This document shows, in pieces, positions 34,570 to 45,367 of a stretch of 64,000 nt of DNA; positions within the stretch are counted from its first letter, which is position 1, and every line of letters starts with the position of its first letter. The notes under the pieces were generated by a model. It searched no databases and had not been told where the DNA came from. It worked only from the letters and a program-made list of their open reading frames with translations. This DNA comes from Chara braunii (taxonomy: Eukaryota; Streptophyta; Charophyceae; Charales; Characeae): positions 162,817 to 226,816 of the forward strand of contig BFEA01000878.1 of assembly GCA_003427395.1 (NCBI GenBank). The letters are read 5' to 3'. The position numbers were made by a program, and so were the translations under genes.

Positions 34570-36623
34570 CTAGGAGGCGCCGCGGGGATGTGATGCGTCG
34601 GGGGGGGACTGGGCACGACGCTGGCGGGAAAGGTCAGCGTAGTGGCGGTCAAGGGCGGTGGTGTAGGGGCACCGCGAGGAGGTATGATCGTCCTGGCAGC
34701 ATCGCAAACATCCACGCCGACCTAAAATAGCCACGCGCTCCTCTGCGGAAAGGACACCGCGAGGAGGGACAAAGCCCTGAGGGAGGTCCTGCTGAGGGAC
34801 CTCGGGGGGCGACGCGCCAGCGTGACCAGGGCGGCTGCGTGCTTGGGAAAGGGTGGACAGGATGAGCTGGAGGCGCTCAGCCATAGGGAGAGTAGGGTCC
34901 TCCAGGTGGTGGTGGACGGCCTCGCCAAGGTCGAGGTCATCGCTATGGTCACCCTCTGGCGACAGCGGGGCACCAGCGTCCTGGTCACCATACTCGAGCG
35001 CGCTGAAGCGGCGCGAGAAGTGGCGGCCCTGCTGCGCGGATCGGCGGGGGCGATCGCGGAAAGGGGAACGGCGCTGGGAGGTGTCGTGAGAGGAGGAGGA
35101 GGCGTAGCCTGTGCGCAGGAGGCGGGGTGAAGACAGGCCCACATCCGCTGATGGTCCCTGGCGGCCTCGTAAGCTTGCGGGGCCGATTTGAACTCGTACC
35201 GCCATAACTTGGAGCGGTACTCGAGCGGAAGGCTGGCCAAGAAACGATCGATAAGGGCAGCCTCGGGGAGGAACGTCACGTCCCAAATGAGGCGGGCATC
35301 CTGAAAGACCTGGATGTGGCGATCCAGGCCGGCAGCGCCACCAGAGCCAGACCAGCGTGTAGTGACGACACGCTCGAAGGCGTCAGTCACGTCATATCGG
35401 GCTCCGAAGCGATCCTCGAGGAAGGCCTGAAAATCCATCAAGGCCGGAGTCCGACCCTCACGAAGGGAGTAAGCGTAGAAATCCTCCCAGGCGTCGAAAG
35501 GACCGCCACGCAGGCGCATGGAGAGGTGAGTCACCCACGTATTGGGTGCGGCACCCATGAGCTGCATCGTGCGCGTGGCAGACTGTAGCCACCGAGACAC
35601 GCGTATGCCTGTACCGTCATACAAGGCAATGTCCGTCAAGCGGACGAGTGGTGCGCCACCGTTTTGGTGGCGAGGAGAACGGGAAGCAGGGGTTTGCGCT
35701 ACGGCTGAATAAGTCGGCGCAGGTCCTGGAGGAGGGGGCGCAGCTGACTGTACGCCTGGGCCGCATGGTGGAGCGGCGGAGGGAACAGTGGCAGGCTGCA
35801 CGGGAGCTGCGGTACAAGAGGTCGCAGCAACCGAGGGAATAGGGAGGAGGTAGGATGGGGATGGGTAGGGTACAGGGCGAGGGAAGCGAGCCTGCATGGG
35901 AGGAAGAATAGAGGAAGAAGGGGGTGCGCCGGAAGGTGCGGCCACCTGTGAGGGTGAGGGAGGCTGAAGGCGTGAGAGGGCGAGGTTGACCCGGAGCTGG
36001 GCAATCTCGTCCTCGAGACCTCAAACGTAGGTCGAGCGAGGAGTGGCAGGAGGAAGAGTGGAGGAAGTGGACGCACAAGCGGCGCGGGGCATCCCATGGG
36101 GGGGAGAGTCAGGTGGCGCTGCGGTCGTGCAAAGGAGAGGGAGAAGTGGGGCACCCGAAAAAACTGCGACCATGGTAGCGGGTTGTGGTACCATGGCCGT
36201 AGTGGCCGGGATCTGGGCGGGTGTGCCCGTGGACTGAAGGAGGGTCTGACTTGTGGCAGCCGTCGAGCTAGGGGCGTGGACGGTCACATAGATGGCCGGG
36301 TCGGGGACGGCAAAAGAGGAAGCTCCACTGTGGCCACTTTGTCGGAGAACGAGGGACCCGGACTAGGAGCCAGGAGAAGAGAGAGGGTGAGGAGAGGAAG
36401 GACGGCCAGCGTCCTGGAGTTGCCGCATGCCGGCGACAAGGGTCGCCATCTGCGCCTGTAAGGGAGCGAGGATCGCGAGTTGCGCCTGGATGGGCGCGAG
36501 GAGGGAGGTGCGGAGGGTGTGCAGGTCCCCCTGGGGATGGTGGCCCTGGTCCGTCGGCACAGGTGTGGAGCCTTGTGCCGTGGTCGTCGCCGCGTTAGCG
36601 GCGTGTGACCCACCGTCGGCCAT
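34570..36623 (-). pseudogene. Gag of element C
   Basis: Starts at ATG 36623 (MADGGSHAANAATT), then a predicted helix (APIQAQLAILAPLQAQMATLV), a stop (36363-36365), a Pro/Ala-rich linker, another stop (36021), a helix (EDEIAQLRVNLALSRL), and the gag core LVRLTDIALYDGTGIRVSRW, MGAAPNTWVTHLSMRL, ALIDRFLASLPLEYRSKLW. After a frameshift near 35100 an Arg-rich part leads to a zinc knuckle CLRCCQDDHTSSRC (CX2CX4HX4C), ending at 34570. Forms particles and binds RNA in relatives. Confidence 0.85.
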
Positions 36624-38250
36624 GGGGAGGTGACGGGCCGGACTGGAGGGGGCCAGGAGAGGTCCGCGTGAGCGGAGGACGTAGGGGGAGGTCCGCGGTA
36701 GAAAGCGGCGGACAGTGCTAGGAGGAGTGGTTCGGGTCCAGGGTGCCCGAATAGGGAGGGGGATGTAGAGGGGTTTGAAGAACCCCAAACCCTAAAAAAA
36801 CCCTAACCGGAGTTTGACTGGTTAGGTTAGGGTACCGGTGATCTAATCAAGAAAATAAAATAATAAGCATAGGGGAGGAGGGCAGGAGAAAAATAAATAA
36901 ACAGTGAGATTTTAAGAGAAAAAAAAAAAAAAAATAATAATAAAAATAATTAAGAAAAAAAGTAAACAAAATGTGAAAAAAAAAATAATATTTATTTTTT
37001 TGAAATTTTCGGCAGCATTTCCCTAGCCCCCATAGGGTCAAGAATGTGCGAAGGGGAAAGGAGAGACTAAGATAAGCACACTAGGTTTCAAACTGCCGCA
37101 AATAAAAAAAATTCAGAAAATAAATAAAAAATAATAAATAAATAGATAAATAAATAAATAAGTAAATAAATGGGTGAGGAAGTGGAGAGAGATGGGGTAT
37201 CTGATTTTTCAAAAATTTTGGCAGCATTTCGTTACCCCCATGGGGGTCAATAATATGCCAAGGAGAAAGGAGAGACCAAGATAAGCACACTAGGTTTCAA
37301 ACTGCCGCAAATAAAAAAAATTCAGAAAATAAATAAATAAATAATAAATAAATAGATAAATAAATAAATAAGTAAATAAGGGGGTGAGGAAATGGAGAGA
37401 GATGGGGTATCTGATTTTTTAAAAATTGCGGCAACATTTCGTTACCCCCATAGGGTTGAAGTGTGCCGAAAAAGATTAAGTAAGAGAAAATCAGAAAATT
37501 TCAGCAGCACTTCGTTACCCCCACGGGGTCAAAACGTGTGCCGAAAGCAAGAAAGACTAACACCTAATCAGATTTAGGGTTGCTGTAAAGAAAATCGAAT
37601 TTTCAGAATAAATAAAAAAAATAAATGAAATAAATCAGAAAATAAGAAAAGAAGGTGGGGAAGAAGATTCAAATTTTTGGAAAAAGGAGAAAAGATAAAT
37701 CAAAAGAGAGATAGAAAGAAAAAAAACAGAAAAAATTCGAAATAGGGGGGGAGGGGAATGAAAAAGTGAAGGAGAAAAGAAACAAATAGATGAGAGAAAA
37801 AAAGAAATGGAAGTGGAAGGTGGGGAAATAATGTGGTGGTAGTTAGGGGAGAGGAGGGTTGGGGAAAGGTGGAGAAGGATCAAGAAGCAAGGAGAAAAGA
37901 AAGAGGAAAGAAAATAAAAGAAATAAAGAAAGGAGAGTAAAAGAATTGGTGGTGGGAGAAAGGTGGGGTGGAAAATATAAAAGGAGGAGAGAAATTATGC
38001 ACTAGAAGGTGGGGGAAAGAGAAAGGGTGGGTAAGAGGAAAGAGGAGAGGTAGGAAAAGTGGGTTAGTAGAGGGAGGGGAGAGAGAGAAGAGATATCTGG
38101 CCCTTGGTGTCTCCAAAGGTACAAGGTACACCAAGACCGGGAGGGTCTTGGCCTTCGCTGCAGCAAGTCAACTGGAGGAGAGAGGGGGTTGAGATCTTGA
38201 TCAGACCCCAGTAGCAATTCTGCAGATCTGCAGATCTAGGGTCTGCTGTG
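36624..38250 (-). other. 5' leader of element C with tandem repeats
   Basis: Non-coding. GGCAGCATTT followed by CCCCCAT(A/G)GGGTCAA recurs at 37011, 37220 and 37430 (period about 210 bp), with a partial copy at 37504. Between them are A-rich runs with AAATAAATAAATAG. Two telomere-like CCCTAA words lie at 36786-36812. I could not identify a primer binding site with confidence. Confidence 0.65.
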
Positions 38251-38689
38251 TGAGCAGACCCTCACCACTTTAGAGCAGCCCCCTAAGCAGGGGGGTCTTC
38301 ACATCCACCACAAGCTGCCACATGACAGTAGAGGAGGTCATCGAGGGGAGAGAGGAGAGAGAAGGGAAATCCATTTTTTGCCAACAACGTTTTATGCGCT
38401 GAGCAGAATTTGGCAAAAAGGATTTTTTGGAAAGTTTTTTCGAAGGCACTTCCAACGAGATATGGCGCGACTTCAGCCGCGGCTTGTATAAATAGCGCTC
38501 GTCAAAACAAACGAGCGCTCGCAGTTTTGGAGCTGTAAAATAAAATTTGCGATCTTTGAACGGTCGTAGCTCCAAAACTAGCGCACAAAATTTGTCAATC
38601 TGTGGCTCTTTGGATGCGTCTCGTCGAGAGCTTTCTAACATGCCAAATATCAAAATTTTTGGACACCGGATGCAAAAGTTATGATGAAA

Positions 38690-38930
38690 TTGGATGATAA
38701 CGAAGGTGGAGGATGAGGGAGGAGCGAGACAGCACAACGTAGCTCCCACGCAAGACTCCACCGTACGTACTCGAAATTGTGCAACCGTAGAATGATATCG
38801 AAAACAGACAATGTCTGGGGTATACCCCAGCGGACTGACGGGACTTGACTGGACTGCCCCCGAATAGAACACAGGCCTGTGAGAACAGGCCAAGGGGCTG
38901 GTCTCACAGGCCCACCAGAGGTCCGCTACA
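38690..38930 (-). repeat. 5' LTR of element C (part matching the 3' LTR)
   Basis: Matches 28789-29069 and ends at the TSD. The inner end is unclear: TGTGAGCAGACCCTCACCA at 38250 resembles the expected TGTAGCGGACCCACCA, so the LTR may extend from 38250, in which case the other LTR has an internal deletion. Confidence 0.8.
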
Positions 38931-38935
38931 TTCCT

Positions 38936-39598
38936 GGTCCATAGTGGGGTGTTGTCGTCTGATCCTTTGTGGTAAGGTGACTACACTACTACCGAGTAGG
39001 AGGAAAGTGTTTCAACCTTGTCAGACCATGACGTTTAAAGGAGGCAACTACTGTCTGCCACAGAGAGGTAGAGGGTGAATCCCTAACTATTTATGTGTCA
39101 CGTGGGTTCATCTGCATGCGAAGGGATAAGTCATCCCGGAGTATGCATAGTGAGGTTGACTACCTTGTTGGCAAGGGTCTACAAGGTGCAAGTGCTGGAA
39201 TCGGAGGGAGATGCAGTGAGGTTTGATCTTTGAGCAGGGTTCGGGAATAAGATGTTATCTCTTTGAGAAAAGGGTTACACTGCCCCTTGACACAATATAT
39301 TTCTGTCAAAGCCTTGGGAAGTAAAATATAATATTTTTTATTGCATTAAAAAAACTTCCATGATTGAAAAAATTCACTTGATCATGGCATCATTATTTAT
39401 TCATGGTTATTTTTTTTCTCCATTATGATACATAGCATTACAATATATTATTATTGCTATTTTGTCCTTAAAAATATATACGATCCACAAGTTGAGCGTA
39501 AAAATTATTCTTCAGGTCGACGTCTGCGATATTGTTATGATTGCGATCATTTTTCAATTACGACTATCTAGGTCGTAACACTTTTGTGCGATACCTAG
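38936..39598. other. Non-coding right flank of element C
   Basis: Continuation of the sequence interrupted at 28754. AT-rich from 39290. No gene. Confidence 0.5.
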
Positions 39599-39724
39599 TG
39601 ATATTGTGATCACCCCTTATTCTTTTTCGAATTGAGGTTTTTCCCAACCTTGAGTATATTGCACGAGCAGTTATCGGGTAGTTAAAAATTTAGGAATGAA
39701 AATTCTGAAGTGACAGTTTTGAGC

Positions 39725-40110
39725 AGTCTGAAAATCTTGAATGGTCCTGAAGTGGTGAAAGGTCCGAAGACCCTGAAAACCACATGTTTAGGTAGGCTAC
39801 ATCCTGAAGTGGTGAAGGGTGTCCTGAAATGGTAAAATGAGAGTTTTTGGCAGTCTGAAAATCCTGAATGATCCTGAAGTGGTGAAAGGTCCGAAGACCA
39901 TGAAAACCACCCTTCACCACTTGAGGATGCAGCCTGCCTAAACAGGTGGTTTTCAGGGTCTTCGGAACTTTCACCACTTCAGGACCATTCAGGATTTTCA
40001 GACCTGAATGGTCCTGAAGTGGTGAAAGGTCCGAAGACCCTGAAAACCACTTGTTTAGGCAGGCTGCATCCTGAAGTGGTGAAGGGTGTCCTGAAGTGTT
40101 GATGAAAAAT
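39725..40110. repeat. Foldback locus: two direct and one inverted copy of a ~125-bp unit
   Basis: 39910-39993 and 40003-40086 are 84-nt inverted arms with about three mismatches and a 9-nt loop (ATTTTCAGA). Further copies of the same unit (GTCCTGAAGTGGTGAAAGGT, GAAGACCCTGAAAACCAC) in direct orientation start at 39725 and 39851. Related flanks GTGATAT(T/A)GTGAT(C/T)ACCC lie at 39599 and 40141, outside the unit. Confidence 0.92.
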
Positions 40111-40201
40111 ACGACTGTTGTTAACATTTTCTCGTATATTGGTGATATAGTGATTACCCTCGCTTATTTTTGAGTTAAGGTTGTTCAACTCTTAGTATAT
40201 G

Positions 40202-41044
40202 TGTGGCCGCCCTTAAGACTATTTTTGTTCCTGTGAGTTGGGATATCCCGACCCTATACGTAATAAAGACCATAAACTACCTCTTTGTCTGACGATCACA
40301 ATCACTCTCACATATGTGGACTTATCCTGATGTATGCCGATTTTTTTGTGTGAGGGGTGTACAGGATGTATCTCGTGCATTTTTTGTGAATGTGAAATGT
40401 GTAAACTGTATACTCATTGGTTTACTCGCGCAATCTGCCATCAGACAGACAATAGGCTCGAGTATAAGAGAGGAAAACACATTTTGTTCGGTGAAAATGT
40501 GTGAAAATTTCAAGGGATCTATGAGTCTTTTGAGACGTAAATGCTTATCCATGCCAAATGATTGTTGAGCTGAAACGAGAACCCACAAGTTGGTCTCTCA
40601 ATAATGAGTGTTTTATGGTTGATTCCCCTCCTTGTGGGAGATGGTTGTGACATTATACGAGTGACTCCCCTTCAAAAGTGGAAGATGGTTAAATGATTTG
40701 AAACGACGTGGACAACAGTTTGGATGATAAAGTATGACGAGAAAGACCAAAAAACTTGTTATTTTTTTTGTGAAATTTTGGAAGGTCGCAAATTGGTAAA
40801 ATTTTGAGAGATGTCTTTAAGATTTGTGATCTGTTTTCTCTGATCAAGTGGGAAACAACGACCCTGTGAATCTTGCGGTGAATTTTTGTGAATTTTGGAG
40901 AGGATGAAGTGCTCTCTATGTTGTCCCATCGAGAACTGGTAAATGCCTTTGAGAAAAACAGACCTTTGCCTAGTCTCGCAGTGGGCCTGGGGTTATTGCG
41001 ACGTACCGTATGATGCTAATCTTAGGATGTACATGAGATCCAGC
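40202..41044. other. Non-coding, no gene seen
   Basis: Short open frames only, without recognisable domains. Confidence 0.45.
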
Positions 41045-41960
41045 TAAGGGTTAATCTGGCATCACTAGGACGCAACCCCTAGTGTTGGCTACTGACCGGC
41101 GTAACCTGGCAGCAGGCCCACGGGATAGGAGTCGAGTCTGTCGTGTTTTTTTTAGAGTCCTGATAGAATGTTTATCAGGAAAAATTGCCTATCGTTGCGC
41201 AACCAACGAGGACACTACTGCCAATATAACAATACGGCGGGTTGTAGATCTGACTCGATCAACGAGACTATGGTGGGCCAAGATGGAGACCCGACTCTCC
41301 TGTACTAGACTGCAGGAGGGATCTGTGATAAAAGTTTATATATTTTTGTGAATATTTTGCGAGAAAGGCGAGAATGTCCTTGAAAGGTCTTGGTTAGGGA
41401 TGGCGTCCTAAGTTATGACCCTGCATGCAGGACGATGACTAAACAGGACACCCAACGATAAGCCAACTGATGACTAGGACAAAGGGAGAGGATTATCAAT
41501 AACTACTTGGAACAAACTTAACATTGTAGTACGGATTAAGTATCCCGGGATTCCCGGTGTCCAAGGTTTGGTCACAGGAGACCCAAGTTGAAACCCTGAC
41601 AGTGATTAGTTGTGACCGAGAGTCATTTGATAAAGTCATCAAACGGAGTCAAGTTAGCCGATCGGATTGGTTATTTTCTCGTCAGCATTTGGAGTTATGG
41701 ATGAACTGATAACTTTTGATTGTTCGAAGCAGCGGGGACGTCGCTTAATAAGGTCCGGTAAACTGTCGGCGCGAATACCCTTACAAGGGTATCCGCCCTG
41801 GTTTTCGCAAGTGACAGAGAATGATTTCGGTTTGAGAGTTGGGAGCGCTCCACAAACCACGACCGGTTTTCTTTCTGTGACTAAAAGTATAAAACGGTTT
41901 AAAGAAAATAGAGAATGTGTGGGCGCACAGTATTGAGGCGTGCATGGTCTCTTCTTGTTG
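41045..41960 (+). repeat. Dispersed tRNA-containing repeat, copy 2
   Basis: Collinear with 7488-8300: GGGTTAATCTG, CCTGGCAGCAGGCCC, GTTGCGCAACCAACGAGG, ATGGTGGGCCAAGATGGAGA, tRNA-like segment 41524-41602, GGGGACGTCGCTTAATAAGG, and the hairpin 41771-41796. Confidence 0.65.
41524..41602 (+). other. tRNA-like segment in dispersed repeat copy 2
   Basis: TTGTAGTACGGATTAAGTATCC (D-arm/A-box like) and GACCCAAGTTGAAACCCTGA (T-arm/B-box like), collinear with 8032-8105. Confidence 0.4.
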
Positions 41961-43322
41961 ATAATATATGACCGACACAATCGTCGGTCAACTTTGATTT
42001 AATTTAATCAAGGACTAAATGATATTTTGTTTTTCTTTTGACCGGCACAATTGTTTGTGGAGTGTACGCAAGTACGGAGGATGGTATAGATAAAAGTTCG
42101 AGCTTTCTACTGCTAGTAGTAGGAAGAAAAAAGCGCAGTTTTGAGGTAAGGAGTGGTGCGTATGGCAGTTATGAGAATAACAAGGCCATTCTTGTGGTGA
42201 GTGGCAGGCGTGGCGACCGTAGGTTCGGATTGGTATGCCAAGGCATTGCTTAGGGAGTTTTGGTAAGCCTGTGTACGACATAGAAACCATTTATAACTTA
42301 ATTCGCGGTTGTTAGTCTCATACTTCGCCCTGTAGGTTACAACATTGGATTTTCAGCTTGGAGGTACGGGGGTTGAGGCTAGCAGGTGGCAACGACGGAA
42401 CAACGGTGCAGTTTGAAGCAAGCCGAGGGGTTGAGGGTTTGACAAGGCTATCCCCCAAGGTTTTTTGTCGCTGACTCTGGCAACAGGCCCGATAGGAGGG
42501 ACCAGAGGGGCACCGGAGGTATTTTCCCTTCCCCTGGTTTTTATTTTTATTTTTATCCTCGGCATTTCGTTTTATTCTCTTGTTTCGTTTTGACTTGCGG
42601 GACTGGTACTAATCCTGACATTGGATCCGAAACAGGTGTCGGAACCGAAGGGTGTAGTCTAGTTGGGACGCCATCAAACTAGTGAGGTGTGGATTTGAGT
42701 TCCCATTCCGACGTGAACAAGGTAGTTTTGGCTTACCACTGTATGGACTGCTATGGCCGTCACGACAGTCAAGAACCTTGAGCACTCACCTCTTTTGGTA
42801 GGGTTGCTCGAGCCCCTCGTATTCGGGATGCTGGCGAGACTCCGCTGTTTTGCCGTCTCGGGATTTGGACCAAGGAGTTCAACGTGCATGCGAGTCAGTG
42901 GGTGATTAGCCCACGAGGTAAGACGCGGGTACACTGTCCGCCAACCGTTGACTGTTGAGAGGGGTTTGAGTGTGAGCATGCTCGGTTGGGGCCCGAGAGA
43001 TGGTGAACCCGGCCTAGGCGCAGCAGGGCGGGGCACCAGGGTGGAGGCCGCCTTGACCAAGCAGTTGTCTATATGGAACCCTGCTCCGCTTCGGTCTTCA
43101 AAGTTCTCATTTGAAAAATTGTTGCGACCACCAAGATCTACACAGGGGCTTGGGCGCATGTTGCAGGCTTCACAGTAGGCCCTGCGCCTTCCTACTCGTC
43201 GTTAGCGTCATGACCACCACGACGGCTGAGCATAAGTTGCACGCTTCAGCGCCATCCAAATTCAGGCTGGCGGATTCGGCAGGTGAGTTGTCACACACTC
43301 CTTAGCGGATTTCGACATTAAG
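41961..43322. other. Non-coding, no gene recognised
   Basis: Open frames on both strands (for example 42674-43159 on -) lack domains. Only short local inverted repeats seen. Confidence 0.4.
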
Positions 43323-43420
43323 GACCGCGGTCTTGCGGTCTGTATCAATCGGCACCCTCTGTGGTGCCTGGGTTAGTGTGCAACTTGACACTACGGGAGG
43401 CACTGTGGCAGGGGCCGTAG
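43323..43420 (+). repeat. Cluster of four consecutive perfect hairpins
   Basis: GACCGC/GCGGTC (43323-43340), GGCACC/GGTGCC (43351-43368), TAGTGT/ACACTA (43374-43393) and CTACGG/CCGTAG (43391-43420). Each has a perfect 6-bp stem of different sequence; together they cover nearly 100 bp. Confidence 0.7.
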
Positions 43421-44194
43421 AGATACTGCCGTGTTAATCGTTCGTCTTACGAGGTATAGGGGCGAAAGACTAATCGAACCGTCTAGTAGCTAGTCCCATC
43501 CGAAGTTTCTCTCAGAATAGCCAGGCCAGTCGGTCACACCGGGCTGCGCTGGTCGCTGTCGGGGGTTGTGTTGGCATCGAGGAGGCAAGTGGGACCGAGC
43601 GCAGCGCTAACTTCGAAGAGGTAGGAGGCGAAGTGGAAGGGAAGATAGCGAGGGGATTGGTGAGGTTTGAGTAAGGTGGAGCGCACGTACCTGAGCGGGG
43701 CGCCAAGATCATGCAAGTACGGACCGACTGCGGAAGGCTAGAGGAAGGAGAGAGAAAAAGTGGAGTGAACCTGGGCACGACCCCACGCCAGGTACATTCG
43801 AAGCAGATGATGAAGATGGCAGTGGGGAAGAAGGGAAGGTGACGAGGGCGAAAAGTGCATAGCGCCCTCGATTCCTAATGGATTTCGGCCAACTAAAAAC
43901 CGAATCCGACGTTTTAGGCTAAGGCGAACAGAATAGTAAGATTAGTTTAATGCTAGATTATTACAATTAGTTTTAGTAGAAGAAGGGAGTGCACGGAGAT
44001 ATCGAGAACGGGTATGAGAGAAGCGGGAAATTAATATCTCGCTCGATTCTTCATGGAATCGAGCGAAATAAGGTGCTAAACGGAGGTTTTGGGAAACTGG
44101 GAGTTGAATAGTGGCATCGGAATCGGCGATGGAGCAGTGACCTTGCCGTTATAGTCAAATGGTGCTGCGTGCAAAAAGGGTGGGCATAGCAAAG

Positions 44195-44222
44195 GGAAAA
44201 TTCATTCCCATTTTGCACATTT
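44195..44222 (+). repeat. Recurrent GCGGAAGATTCATTC motif, copy 3
   Basis: GGGAAAATTCATTC followed by CCATTTTGCACAT. Confidence 0.6.
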
Positions 44223-44575
44223 TTTTTTATGAATGCTGAAGCGGGCTGCATCAACTATGCTCCTCATTACGGCCGCCTTGATGATCGTGCTTCTCACCAT
44301 GTCAAGGTGTTATGCGTCATGGTCGTGATCATCATGCTGCTAGGCTATTCTGCAGTTACTCTCGTTTACCGCCACAATCCGGACTTGTCGTCATCGAGGT
44401 GCTGCTCTTCGAGGTCGTGCTCAGTGTCGCGGTTGTCCTTGTGCTCACGCTCCTCGTCACAATCGTGTTTGCTATCCTGCTGTTTGTTGTAGGGATCGTG
44501 ATTTAAAACTCCTCTTGGAAGGAGGGGGGGGCTCGATGCAAGCGACCGGGTGCATGTACCTACTCAGGCGATGCA

Positions 44576-44576
<1 letters not shown>

Positions 44577-44623
<47 letters not shown>
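44577..44623. repeat. (CA)n microsatellite
   Basis: About 23 CA units running into GAGAGAGAGA. Confidence 0.96.
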
Positions 44624-44626
<3 letters not shown>

Positions 44627-44800
44627 AGAGAGAATACTCACCTTGAACAGGCGATGTAGGACGAACCAATAGTCGGGCTGTTGGGGGATGAACCGAAAGT
44701 CGAGATGCGGGTCGAACCGTGTTGAGTCGGCTGTGGGTTGACGCATGTTCTAGCGGGAGGGAGCTGGCTACCAACAACGGTGCATACTTCACACGTTGTG

Positions 44801-44833
44801 ACGGAAGATTCATCCTCATTTTGCACATTTGGT
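44801..44833 (+). repeat. Recurrent GCGGAAGATTCATTC motif, copy 4
   Basis: ACGGAAGATTCATCC followed by TCATTTTGCACATTTGGT. Confidence 0.7.
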
Positions 44834-45331
44834 TAATAATGGGTCACGGGCGTCGTTGCTCTCTGTGCTCATACCCGTGGTTGGGGTCGGATCGCCTCAT
44901 ACCCACGTTTTTTTCATCATGATCACCACTGCGATCAACATTACCGGTGTTTTTAGTGGTTGCCTTCATGACACGACCGTCCACCCTCGTGACAGTTGCC
45001 TTTGACGTAAGAACCGCGTTCGAACTATGTTCGATTAGCTGCTTGGTATCTGCGTTCGCCCTCTTCGCGTCTGCGTCTGTATTCATAAGTCTGGCCTCGT
45101 CTCTCGTCGCGGCCTTGGATCTTCTTCGAGCACGACCATGTTTGTCTCCCCGGGCGACATGAAAAGTGGTAGTAGATGAATGGATAGTCGTGCGGGCAGT
45201 GTTCATTTGCACCATGGTGATCCGACCACTAGTTATGCTCGTCATCCAAGTGTTGTTGCTGAACGTTCTTTGATTTGTGCTATCACCGTTGTAATCGTAC
45301 TCATCAACAAAGTGTATCTTCTCATATTTTA

Positions 45332-45367
45332 AGCGGAAGAATCACTCTTGCTTTGCATATTTTGGTG
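45332..45367 (+). repeat. Recurrent GCGGAAGATTCATTC motif, copy 5
   Basis: GCGGAAGAATCACTC followed by TTGCTTTGCATATTTTGGTG. Confidence 0.65.

Larger units (their letters stand above)
28755..38930 (-). mobile_element. Complete but inactive chromovirus (Ty3/gypsy with chromodomain), element C
   Basis: The outer ends are TGTAGCGGACC (28755) and GGTCCGCTACA (38930), an 11-bp terminal inverted repeat. Both flanks carry the 5-bp target duplication TTCCT (28750-28754 and 38931-38935). On the - strand the order is LTR, leader, gag, protease, RT, RNase H, integrase, chromodomain, 3' region, LTR. Frames change near 35100, 34500, 33900, 31960, 31650 and 31320, and stops interrupt gag, RT, RNase H and the chromodomain. 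The two LTRs differ in length, so this is not a very recent insertion. Confidence 0.93.

Noticed and set aside
29978-36287. Long open frames on the + strand and other - strand frames across element C
   Set aside because: They are shadows of the GC-rich gag/pol coding sequence and show no domains.
38195-38220. Primer binding site of element C near TGGGGTCTGATCAAG (- strand)
   Set aside because: Match to initiator-Met or Asp tRNA ends is too weak, and the LTR inner border is uncertain.
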